Assembly (NCBI GenBank): GCA_020636215.1
Contig: JACJYG010000013.1
Location: 28,501-92,500 of the forward strand
Length of the DNA stretch: 64,000 nucleotides
From: Lewinellaceae bacterium
GTDB lineage: Bacteria; Bacteroidota; Bacteroidia; Chitinophagales; Saprospiraceae
Direction: 5' to 3'
In this document: one piece after another, positions 23,411 through 30,808 of the stretch
How positions within the stretch are numbered: position 1 is the first letter of the stretch
Layout: each line of letters begins with the position of its first letter
The notes under the pieces: model-generated
Databases searched by the model: none
Told to the model about the DNA's origin: nothing
Seen by the model: only the letters and a program-made list of their open reading frames with translations
Translations under genes and position numbers: made by a program

Positions 23411-23993
23411 GATGGTCCTTGGCGACCGTATTCACAACATGCGCTGCATCAATTTTGGAATATAATATCTCCAGGGAGGCATAATCCCGCTGGCTGATCA
23501 CTTTATAACCCGATCTCAATAGTTGGGCCGCAGCTACCCCGGCGCCTATTTGATATTTCTTTTGATCTGAAAACCGATTGCCATCATAAATGACCTGGCT
23601 GCCACAGGCAGCACTGATATCCATCATTATGGCCAGCTCAATATTTTCTTTTCTGGCAACTTCAAGCATTCTTTCCGAAGCCTTTATCATCCCCTCCGTC
23701 CAGTCTTTGCCCGATTCGGTTAATACTTTGGCCTTGCCGTTCAAAACATCCATTCCCGTACCGCCGTGTATATCGCACATTTCACGGGGCGACCCAAAGG
23801 AAAACTCCTCCGGACAAAATTTTATGAGCCTCAGATTCTCATAAGCCAATAGCTTAAGAACGGATGGGTATTCCCCGTTTGCAGTCCCATCGTAGCCACA
23901 CATGATGCCCGTCAGGCAGGAGCTGACTAAAACCCTCAATGGATCATTTGGAGTTGGTACTCTTAGCTTTTTTAAATAGTCCCGGTCTGTCAT
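23370..23993 (-). CDS. DUF523 family protein
   Basis: A 207-residue cytoplasmic protein with the DUF523 (YbbK-like) signatures: VSSCLTGIMCGYDG near the N-terminus, FCPEEFSFGSPREMCDIHGG, and ISAACGSQVIYDG. The conserved cysteines (SCL, CGY, CPE, AACG) suggest metal or thiol chemistry, but no reaction is established for the family. An extra segment after the core (residues about 165-207) ends in VAKDHHEIEWYKDYFKIS. The gene overlaps the following glycosyltransferase gene, though I see no functional link. Confidence 0.82.
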   Translation of the reverse strand: MTDRDYLKKLRVPTPNDPLRVLVSSCLTGIMCGYDGTANGEYPSVLKLLAYENLRLIKFCPEEFSFGSPREMCDIHGGTGMDVLNGKAKVLTESGKDWTEGMIKASERMLEVARKENIELAIMMDISAACGSQVIYDGNRFSDQKKYQIGAGVAAAQLLRSGYKVISQRDYASLEILYSKIDAAHVVNTVAKDHHEIEWYKDYFKIS

Positions 23994-24031
23994 GTTGAAT
24001 TTTGATGATTATTTCAGCAAAACGTTGCACC

Positions 24032-25918
24032 TCATTGCAGGATCACCTTTTTTACCTGCACCTCCCTCCCGTTGCGAAAATATAATAAATAAATTCCCCT
24101 TGGCAAGCCGCTAACATCCAATTCTATAGTATGCTGCCCAGAGGTAAGGTGTTTGTCCAATAGAACCCTGCCATCCAGGCTCAAAAGAATCAGGCTTTCC
24201 AATCCATACCCCTCCCATTGAACGGCAAGGGAGCTGGCGCCAGGATTAGGAGAAATTCCAATCAGAGAGGCATCAGGAGCCGGAGGCAAATCCGTCAACC
24301 AATCCCCTACCGGTACCACAACTTGCTGGTAAACCCGTTTCTTCCAGCTATTATACTGAATATCAAAACCGGCAGACAAGGTGACAACCGGTACCCCCGC
24401 ATCCACCCAGAAATTGCGCTGCAGGGAAAAGCTTTCCTGCTCTGGATTGAACATGGTGGTGTAAGGCTGCCCGTAATCAAACCCATAATGGGGATAGAAG
24501 GCATAGTCCAGCACCCCGTCGCTGGTAAAAGGAGGATGGAGTTCCAGTTGAAAGGTAGCACTCAACTGCTCCCCACCGGAAAGCGCCTGAGGGGAGTAGC
24601 TAATACTCAGCTCCGGCAGCGGCACCGTGACAGCGGTAAACAGACAACTGATCTGCTCTTCCTTGACGAGCTGCCCCCATGCATCGTAGAAACGGAAAGT
24701 GAATGGCATGTCCTGGATAGCACTTACCGGTAAGTTTAAATCCGTAGCAAAATATGGCCCGGAATCCTCGACACTTTGGATCAATGCGCCATCGGCCAGG
24801 ATTTCAAAGGAGGCGATGGTGTCTTCCAGGAAAATTTCGACCGGCAATACTCCATCGTAAATACCCCCATTTCTGGGGGACGTGATAATAGCCGACTGAT
24901 ACGTTTTCAGCGCTTGCCAGGCGGGCCGGGGGGCGCCGTACTGGTCATTTAGGTTCTGGTATTCAACCAGGCCAAACCATTCCTCCACATTGTCGTCATG
25001 CGCCCCTTCATTACCGCCTTTCCACCAGCCATCGGAGTACATGAAAGCACAGGAGCCGGTGGCGGCGCCGTCGAGCATGGCGCGGTACATAAAAAGGAAA
25101 CCCTCCGTCTGTTCGGCCAGCGTATTGCCGCCATAGCCCCAGTTGCCCGGCCCCGTAGGAGAAACGGACAACCCATATTCGGTCACCACCAGGGGATGGC
25201 CATCCTGCCGCTGGCTGGCAATATATTCCATATAGGCCTGATAGCCATGCGTATGGTTGATCGTCACAGGGTTGTAGGGATAAGCATTGAAGCCCGTAAA
25301 ATCAAATAGCTCCGGGTCAATATAGGCGCCATTACAGGTATTGGAAATACTGACGGGAATACCAGGATGCTGCTCATGGATAAGAGTGATCACCGCCTCC
25401 CAGAGGGCTACCGTTTCTGCATACCCTACTTCATGAATATGCTGCGGCTGCGGCTCATTCATAATGAGGTAGGCGATGATGTTGGGATAATTCCTGGAAT
25501 AGGCCATTACGTTTTCTACCTGCTGGAGTGCATTGGCTACAAAGGCCGGATCGCCGAAATCTCCGTTGGGGTCGATCCAGATGCCCATGATCACTTTCAA
25601 CCCGTATTCCTCCATGATCGCCAATTCGTTCTCCGGTATAGCCGCCCAGCTGCGGATGGTGTTGAAATGCCCATCGGTGATGCGCTCCAGGTCGGCCCGT
25701 AGCACTTCCTCCGGCAAATCCCGCGTCCAGGGAGCCTGCCCAGGCAGTATACCTTCATAGCCTATGCCTTTGATGAAAAACTTTTCTCCGTCCAGGTAGA
25801 AAAAACCGTTGTGTAGTTCAATGATGGGCTGGGCGGCTGTGGGCAGGAGCCCCAAAAAGCCAAAGCTGATACAAAGGCTGAACAATAATCGGAGGATCAA
25901 AAAACGAGATGGTATCAT
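24032..25918 (-). CDS. Secreted (beta/alpha)8 glycoside hydrolase with T9SS sorting domain
   Basis: A 628-residue exported enzyme; the ATG at 25918 gives the signal peptide (LLFSLCISFGFLGLLPTAAQ). The catalytic TIM barrel (about 31-370) has the clan GH-A pattern: acid/base E155 in LIMNEPQ and nucleophile E247 in VVTEYG, with FIKGIGYEG at strand 1. It resembles GH5 or GH2-core enzymes; the exact family and substrate cannot be decided by eye. A linker-like beta domain of about 170 residues and a T9SS sorting domain (ISPNPGASSLAVQWEG...LPRGIYLLYFRNG) follow. It probably releases sugars from external polysaccharide. Confidence 0.82.
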   Translation of the reverse strand: MIPSRFLILRLLFSLCISFGFLGLLPTAAQPIIELHNGFFYLDGEKFFIKGIGYEGILPGQAPWTRDLPEEVLRADLERITDGHFNTIRSWAAIPENELAIMEEYGLKVIMGIWIDPNGDFGDPAFVANALQQVENVMAYSRNYPNIIAYLIMNEPQPQHIHEVGYAETVALWEAVITLIHEQHPGIPVSISNTCNGAYIDPELFDFTGFNAYPYNPVTINHTHGYQAYMEYIASQRQDGHPLVVTEYGLSVSPTGPGNWGYGGNTLAEQTEGFLFMYRAMLDGAATGSCAFMYSDGWWKGGNEGAHDDNVEEWFGLVEYQNLNDQYGAPRPAWQALKTYQSAIITSPRNGGIYDGVLPVEIFLEDTIASFEILADGALIQSVEDSGPYFATDLNLPVSAIQDMPFTFRFYDAWGQLVKEEQISCLFTAVTVPLPELSISYSPQALSGGEQLSATFQLELHPPFTSDGVLDYAFYPHYGFDYGQPYTTMFNPEQESFSLQRNFWVDAGVPVVTLSAGFDIQYNSWKKRVYQQVVVPVGDWLTDLPPAPDASLIGISPNPGASSLAVQWEGYGLESLILLSLDGRVLLDKHLTSGQHTIELDVSGLPRGIYLLYFRNGREVQVKKVILQ

Positions 25919-26015
25919 CTTATGTATTTTTTTAGCTTTCGAATGGCCAGGGAAAAGATTGGCAAAGGGGCGCCACCTTAGCCCTGGCAATATAACCATT
26001 TAGCCATCCAACCAT

Positions 26016-27044
26016 TCACCCCACCCTAAGCACCTTCGCCCCCCTGATCCGCTGAGTCTTCAGCTCATACAGCGCCTCGTTGGCGGCTTCCAGGGGATAC
26101 TCCTGGTATTCCGGGCGGATGGGGATCTTCGCCGCCAGCTCCAGGAATTCGCGTACATCCTGCCGGGTGACATTGGCGACGCTTTTGACCTCTTTTTCCA
26201 GCCAGAGGTGTTCCGGATAATCGAGCTGAAGCAGGTAGCCTTTGTCTACATCTTCTTTACGGATAGCGTTGACCACCAGCCGGCCACCGGGTTTCAGGGC
26301 TCTCAGCCCTTCCACGACGGGCTTCCAGACAGGCGTGGTATCGATGATGGCGTCCAGCTTTTCCGGAGGGCTGTCGGCGGTATCGCCGGCCCAGGCGGCG
26401 CCCAGTTCCAGTGCAAAGGCCCGTTCTTCGGAGCTGCGCGCGAAGACGAAGACTTTGGTATTTGGAAACTGGTAGCGTACCATTTTCAGCACAAGGTGGC
26501 CCGAGCCGCCGAAGCCGGCCAGGCCCAGGCTGTGGCCGTCCTGCATATTGGCCAGCCGAACCGAGCGGTAGCCGATAGCGCCGGCACAGAGCAGAGGCGC
26601 CGCTTCAGCGTCTTTAAAAACAGCGGGAATAGGATGGGCGAAGGCCTCGGGAACCACCATATATTCTGCATATCCCCCATTGGCGTCGCGCCCGGTAGCG
26701 CGGAACTGCTCACAGAGGTTCTCCTGGCCGCTGCGGCAATATTCACAAACGCCGCAGGCGGAGTATATCCAGGCCACCCCTACCCTTTCGCCAAGGTTTA
26801 ATTGCCGGCAGCCCTCCCCCAGTTTAACGACTTCTCCCACGGCCTGATGCCCCAGCACCACCGGCAATTCCGGAGGCGGGGTGCGGCCTTCGATCTCGTC
26901 CAGCTCGGTATGGCATACCCCGCAGACGTGGACTTTGAGTTGTATCTGGCCAGCCCCGGGTTCGGGGATTGGGAGTTCCGCTAGTTTCAGCGGTTCCGGG
27001 TTCTCGTGAATATTGGTAAGTTTTGTAAGAATTAGGGCTTTCAT
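26016..27044 (-). CDS. Zinc-dependent alcohol dehydrogenase
   Basis: A 342-residue MDR-superfamily oxidoreductase. The start is the ATG at 27044; the upstream extension is not protein-like. Catalytic zinc ligands are C44 (CGVCHTE) and H66 (LGHQAVGEV). The structural zinc site C97, C100, C103, C111 is complete, so this is a true alcohol dehydrogenase type rather than a zinc-free quinone reductase. The Rossmann motif GLAGFGGSGHL is shifted from the usual GxGxxG but functional-looking. It resembles AdhA/AdhP-type NAD(P)-dependent enzymes. A MITE-like element begins 39 bp upstream of the start codon, so its promoter lies in that element or has been lost. Confidence 0.88.
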   Translation of the reverse strand: MKALILTKLTNIHENPEPLKLAELPIPEPGAGQIQLKVHVCGVCHTELDEIEGRTPPPELPVVLGHQAVGEVVKLGEGCRQLNLGERVGVAWIYSACGVCEYCRSGQENLCEQFRATGRDANGGYAEYMVVPEAFAHPIPAVFKDAEAAPLLCAGAIGYRSVRLANMQDGHSLGLAGFGGSGHLVLKMVRYQFPNTKVFVFARSSEERAFALELGAAWAGDTADSPPEKLDAIIDTTPVWKPVVEGLRALKPGGRLVVNAIRKEDVDKGYLLQLDYPEHLWLEKEVKSVANVTRQDVREFLELAAKIPIRPEYQEYPLEAANEALYELKTQRIRGAKVLRVG

Positions 27045-27082
27045 GTGAAATTGGATACTGTTGATGGTATTTAATTCTATTG

Positions 27083-27290
27083 GAGACTGTTCAAACAACT
27101 GTGTCAATAACTTCGTAAAACACTGGCTATCATAGTAACTAGAAACTTGAAACTTGAAACTTGAAACTTGAAACCTGCCCGTCCTCTCCCGACAACTGTC
27201 GGGATCAGCCGGGTAAAAAACCTGAAACCCATCCGTCCGTCTTGTCAGCCGGATAAATCTGTGTCAGCCGGGCAAGCGTTGAACAGTCTC
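27083..27290. mobile_element. MITE-like element with 8-bp target duplication
   Basis: GAGACTGTTCAA at the left end is repeated inverted (TTGAACAGTCTC) at the right end, and both ends are flanked by the direct repeat TTCTATTG (27075-27082 and 27291-27298). The 208-bp interior has no frame worth calling. It holds an AACTTGA tandem array near 27140 and three CAGCCGG(A/G) motifs. A related single end, GACTGTTCAAATAACTGTG, occurs at 28804. The transposase family is not clear; 8-bp duplications occur in several IS groups. Confidence 0.65.
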
Positions 27291-27381
27291 TTCTATTGAT
27301 GGTGGGCCTGCTATCCGCGGGCTCTTCGGGCTGCAGCATCCCGACTGGCCCGCACAAGTCAGTAGGGAGTATCCATAGTAT

Positions 27382-27550
27382 TAATGTCGTCAACTTAGGG
27401 CTGTCAGCGACTGACTAAACCAGGTTCTTCTACCTGGCGAGTCAGCCGCTGACTGACGCGGAAATAGTCAGCGGCTGGCTTGCGTCGAGTTATCCTTGCT
27501 TAGCCAGACGCTGACAGGACGACCATGAGAATCTTAAGTTGACGACATTA
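27382..27550. mobile_element. MITE-like element with 11-bp target duplication
   Basis: The ends TAATGTCGTCAACTTA and TAAGTTGACGACATTA are perfect 16-bp inverted repeats, 169 bp from end to end. The direct repeat ATCCATAGTAT flanks it exactly (27371-27381 and 27551-27561). Inside are further hairpins (ACCAGGT...ACCTGG; CAGCCGCTGAC...GTCAGCGGCTG) and no coding capacity. Duplications of 10-13 bp are typical of IS4-family transposases (inference). The right flank lies 7 bp after the stop codon of the CAP lipoprotein. Confidence 0.85.
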
Positions 27551-27567
27551 ATCCATAGTATCCCTAT

Positions 27568-28107
27568 TCACAACGGCGCCCCCAGCACCAAAGTCCAGAA
27601 CCTTCCACCCGCTCCATCGACAAAGGCCATGCCCATATCGCTATATTCTTTGCCCATCATATTCTGGCAATGGCCGTCATGGCTGGATTGCCATTCCGCT
27701 ACTACTTCCTGGGAGGTTTGCTGCCCCTTTGCGATGTTCTCGGCGATGGCACTCCAATTGAAACCGGCTTGCTCAGCGCGCTTTCCGACTTCACTGCCAT
27801 TGGTGCCCGTGTGGCTGAAGTGGTTGTTCCGGGCCATGTCTTCGGTATGGTTTTGAGCAGCCTTGGCCAGGCTATTGCTCCAACGAAGCGGTGGCGCGGC
27901 AGGCATCCGTTCCCCATCACCGCAGCGGCAGCCAGTGGCGCGCAGGGCATTGATGGCGGAAAGCAATTCATTGCCATCACCCGGGTTTGGAGAAGGGGAA
28001 GTGACAGGCTCCGACGGAGGGCTTGAAGAAATGGGCTTAGAGCCGCCACAACTATTTAGGAGCACCAAAAGAAAAAACGACAGGATCGAAAGGTTTTTAG
28101 TCTGCAT
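27568..28107 (-). CDS. CAP-domain (SCP/PR1-like) lipoprotein
   Basis: A 179-residue lipoprotein with signal and lipobox LLNSC (Cys20), then a Ser/Pro-rich spacer. The CAP domain follows (about 45-179), with the boxes NHTEDMARNNHFSHTG, AIAENIAKGQ and HCQNMMGKEYSDMGMAF, including the His and Glu residues of the CAP cavity (H of FSH, E of AEN, H of GHC). Bacterial CAP proteins are secreted or surface proteins with unsettled functions. Two MITE-like elements lie directly downstream. Confidence 0.85.
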   Translation of the reverse strand: MQTKNLSILSFFLLVLLNSCGGSKPISSSPPSEPVTSPSPNPGDGNELLSAINALRATGCRCGDGERMPAAPPLRWSNSLAKAAQNHTEDMARNNHFSHTGTNGSEVGKRAEQAGFNWSAIAENIAKGQQTSQEVVAEWQSSHDGHCQNMMGKEYSDMGMAFVDGAGGRFWTLVLGAPL

Positions 28108-28419
28108 AGGTTTAGGTTTCTGTGTGAATGGCCGGAATAATTCAACTAAGATAGGCCTTTTTAGCGCTCATGAAAAAATAAATAGCCGCTCACGCTGCGC
28201 GGTAAAAATCTAAATAACTAATTGATTACAAGCATTTAAAGCACAGAACATCCGATTACAAACGGCTACAAACGACTACAAACGGCATTAAACATTTATT
28301 CTACGGCTAGCACCTGCCCTGGCCTGCATCTTTGTATGGCCCGTTCGACGGAACAGTTATGGCCCCTGAACGGATCACAAATTTCAAACCCAAATTGTCA
28401 ACCTTAAAATTATTAAGTC
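28108..28419 (+). other. Intergenic region upstream of ssb with ACAAACG words
   Basis: No gene seen. Around 28256-28290 the words GATTACAAACGGCTACAAACGACTACAAACGG form a short degenerate array. CATCTTTG at about 28328 is one mismatch from the Bacteroidota -7 motif, but no partner at -33 is evident. Confidence 0.35.
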
Positions 28420-28749
28420 ATGAACAACTTACGCAACAAAGTACAACTGATCGGCAACCTCGGCAGGGAAGTAGAATTCAAAGAACTGGGAGATGGCAAT
28501 GCTATTGCCCGGGTGACGATCGCCACCAAGGACATTTACAAAAACGCGGCGGGCGAAAGGGTCGTCGATGTGCAATGGCACAACCTGATTGGCTGGGGCC
28601 GAGTCGCCGAAATCATGGCTGTTATGCTTCGAAAAGGCCGTGAAGTGGCGGTTCAGGGCAAGCTGACCCACCGCACCTTTGAAGACAAAGACGGCCAGAA
28701 ACGGAATATTTCGGAGGTCGTAGTCAGTGAGTTTATTCCATTGAACTAG
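28420..28749 (+). CDS. ssb: Single-stranded DNA-binding protein
   Basis: A 109-residue OB-fold protein starting MNNLRNKVQLIGNLG, with the SSB boxes ARVTIATKD, VDVQWHNLIGWGRVAEI, GREVAVQGKLTHRTFED and ISEVVVSEF. It has no disordered tail and no acidic C-terminal tip, so it is a short accessory SSB rather than the replication form that recruits partner proteins. A second ssb follows 216 bp downstream. Such short SSBs occur in multiple copies in Bacteroidota and bind ssDNA in repair, recombination or competence (family knowledge). Confidence 0.92.
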   Translation: MNNLRNKVQLIGNLGREVEFKELGDGNAIARVTIATKDIYKNAAGERVVDVQWHNLIGWGRVAEIMAVMLRKGREVAVQGKLTHRTFEDKDGQKRNISEVVVSEFIPLN

Positions 28750-28753
28750 GCCA

Positions 28754-28890
28754 ATAGGGTGTTTGGGTGTTTGAGTGTTTGGGTGTTTGAGTGTTTAAGT
28801 TTAGACTGTTCAAATAACTGTGTTAAAGGAACACGCTCTTTAAGTTCCTCCGAGCCACTCAAACACCCACTCCCCAAATACTCCCTACTT
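28754..28890. repeat. GTGTTTGGGTGTTTGA array with inverted words, between ssb paralogs
   Basis: The word GTGTTTGGGTGTTTGA is repeated over 28760-28799 and its inverse (CACTCAAACACCCACT) returns near 28857. Between them lies a single end of the 27083 element (GACTGTTCAAATAACTGTG at 28804). The array begins about 5 bp after the ssb stop codon. Confidence 0.8.
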
Positions 28891-28965
28891 CATTTTTTCC
28901 ACAACCCGTTGCCGCGCAGTGCTGGCGGGAGGTACATTAATAAATCAATCAAAAAACCAATTATC

Positions 28966-29307
28966 ATGAATCAGATCAGAAACAGCGTTACCCTCATCGG
29001 ACACCTGGGGCAGGACCCGCAGTTCCTCACCACGCAGAATGGACAAAGCCTGGTCAACCTTTCGCTGGCCACTAATGATTACTATCTCAACAAGGAGGGA
29101 GAACGGATTACCACCACGGAGTGGCACCGCTGCATTGCCTGGGGCAAACTGGCCGAACGGATAAACGCTTTTTGTAAAAAAGGTAAAGAGGTGGCCGTAC
29201 GGGGTAAGCTCACCTACAACAGCTTCGAGGGCAAGGATGGAATACGCCGCAACATTCCCCAGATCGTGATCAGCGAGTTTACCATGCTGAGCAAAGAAAA
29301 ATCTTAA
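28966..29307 (+). CDS. ssb: Single-stranded DNA-binding protein (second copy)
   Basis: A 113-residue OB-fold SSB, MNQIRNSVTLIGHLGQDPQ, with LSLATNDYYLN, TTTEWHRCIAWGKLAERI, KEVAVRGKLTYNSFEG and QIVISEF. The longer upstream frame from 28759 is the repeat array and not coding. Like its neighbour it lacks the acidic tip. The two proteins are clearly related but well diverged, so this is an old tandem duplication, unlike the HYR pair. Confidence 0.92.
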   Translation: MNQIRNSVTLIGHLGQDPQFLTTQNGQSLVNLSLATNDYYLNKEGERITTTEWHRCIAWGKLAERINAFCKKGKEVAVRGKLTYNSFEGKDGIRRNIPQIVISEFTMLSKEKS

Positions 29308-29373
29308 ACCGCGGCCTTTTCATCCGGTGGAGGCCTTAGTGCAGTCCAAAGAAAGTGGAGGTGGGTAAAACGA

Positions 29374-29406
29374 TTTAACCATTTTTAACCGGCTCCATAG
29401 AGACGG
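29374..29406 (-). repeat. REP-like stem-loop downstream of ssb
   Basis: On the minus strand it reads CCGTCTC-TATG-GAGCCGG then TTAAAAATGGTTAAA. It is the same unit as at 10464, 21280 and 44679, here 67 bp after a stop codon and in the opposite orientation to the gene. Confidence 0.7.
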
Positions 29407-29562
29407 CAGGCCATTTCCATTTCTTTCCGCCAAAAAAGCTTTTGTGGCGCCCCGCAACTTGGGCCAGTCTTCTGCCTGCTTTTAGAAGGAGCCGATGTGC
29501 CGCATTTTCTACTTCAGAATTACTTGCTAACTTCGCTGTTCAATAAGTAAGGAGGAGTAGCT

Positions 29563-30729
29563 ATGCAATTCACAGAAGTAAAGGACAAAAAAGGTTGGAA
29601 GTTATTCCATAAGGTACCTCATATAATCTACAAGGATGACCCCAACTGGATCTGTCCCCTGGAAGGGGATGTGCAATCCATTTTCAACCCGGCGCTAAAC
29701 AAAGCCTACGCGGATGGGGCGGCCATCTGTTATGTTCTGCAGGATGATGCCGGCCAGTTGGTGGGCCGCATTGCCGCCTTTATCGACCTCGAACGGAATA
29801 AAACCCAGCCCTATCCCATTGGAGGCATAGGTTTTTTCGAATGCATTGATAATCAAGACTACGCTTTTGCCCTGTTCGAAAAAGCCCGTGACTGGTTAGT
29901 AGAACTCGGGGCTAAAATTATCGAAGGGCCAGTTAATTTTGGGGAACGTGACAAATACTGGGGACTGCTGGTCAAAGGCTTTTATCCGCCGCTCTTTCAG
30001 GAAAATTACCATCCTGCTTATTATCGGCCGTTCTTTGAAAACTGGGGCTTCCTCCCCTATGAACAGATCCTGACCTTTAAAGGCGATACCAGCAACATCC
30101 CCGTAGATAAACTGCGCCGGATCGCTACGCGCCTGAAGGAGCGGTACGACCTCTCTACTCAAGCGCTGGATTATGCTAAGCTCGAAAAATATGCTCAGGA
30201 TTTTTGCGAGGTCTATAATGCAACTTTTAATCAATTCGGCCATTTCAAGCCCATCGTACCCAAACAGGTGATCACGCTGCTGAAGGAAGCTAAAACTATA
30301 GCCGACCCCAATGTCATGGCCATGGCTTATTACGAAGACAAGCCGGCAGGTTTTTGTGCATTTTTTCCGGATATCAACCCCTTGTTGAAACCGGTCAAAG
30401 GCAAGCTGAACTGGCGCACTATCCCGGGCTTTCTGGTGCGCAAATACTTCAAGAAAACGTACGATGCCAAAGGTATTGGTTTTGGCATCCACCCCGAATA
30501 CAGGAGCAAAGGGATATTTGCAGTGATTGTTGAATACATGGCCAGAGAACGGAACCGGGCACGCTACCCTTACATGTATCTTACTACCATCAGGGCGCAC
30601 AATAAGGACGCTATCAGTGCTTATGAAAACCTGGTCATTGAAGTGGACCGGGTACACATTGCTTACCGAAAACCACTGGAAGAGGGCATTGTGATCGAAC
30701 CCTTCGAATTTATGGTAGAGATTGATTAA
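29563..30729 (+). CDS. GNAT-like acyltransferase
   Basis: A 388-residue cytoplasmic protein. The C-terminal third carries a GNAT-type acyl-CoA site (GIGFGIHPEYRSKGIFAVIVEYM, where RSKGIF takes the place of the RxxGxG/A loop). The N-terminal part contains a second GNAT-like half (GRIAAFIDLERNKTQ, GGIGFFECIDNQDYAFALFEKARDWLVELG). So it is probably a tandem-GNAT protein whose substrate is unknown. An unusually good Shine-Dalgarno (AAGGAGGA at 29549) lies 7 bp before the ATG, rare in this phylum. It stands alone and converges on ftsK. Confidence 0.7.
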   Translation: MQFTEVKDKKGWKLFHKVPHIIYKDDPNWICPLEGDVQSIFNPALNKAYADGAAICYVLQDDAGQLVGRIAAFIDLERNKTQPYPIGGIGFFECIDNQDYAFALFEKARDWLVELGAKIIEGPVNFGERDKYWGLLVKGFYPPLFQENYHPAYYRPFFENWGFLPYEQILTFKGDTSNIPVDKLRRIATRLKERYDLSTQALDYAKLEKYAQDFCEVYNATFNQFGHFKPIVPKQVITLLKEAKTIADPNVMAMAYYEDKPAGFCAFFPDINPLLKPVKGKLNWRTIPGFLVRKYFKKTYDAKGIGFGIHPEYRSKGIFAVIVEYMARERNRARYPYMYLTTIRAHNKDAISAYENLVIEVDRVHIAYRKPLEEGIVIEPFEFMVEID

Positions 30730-30808
30730 GCGCTTGTTCTATTTCCTGTAAGGCCGGCATCTGCGATGCCCTGATATGCTTTGTCAATCCTGAGGAAAGA
30801 TCCCGGTT

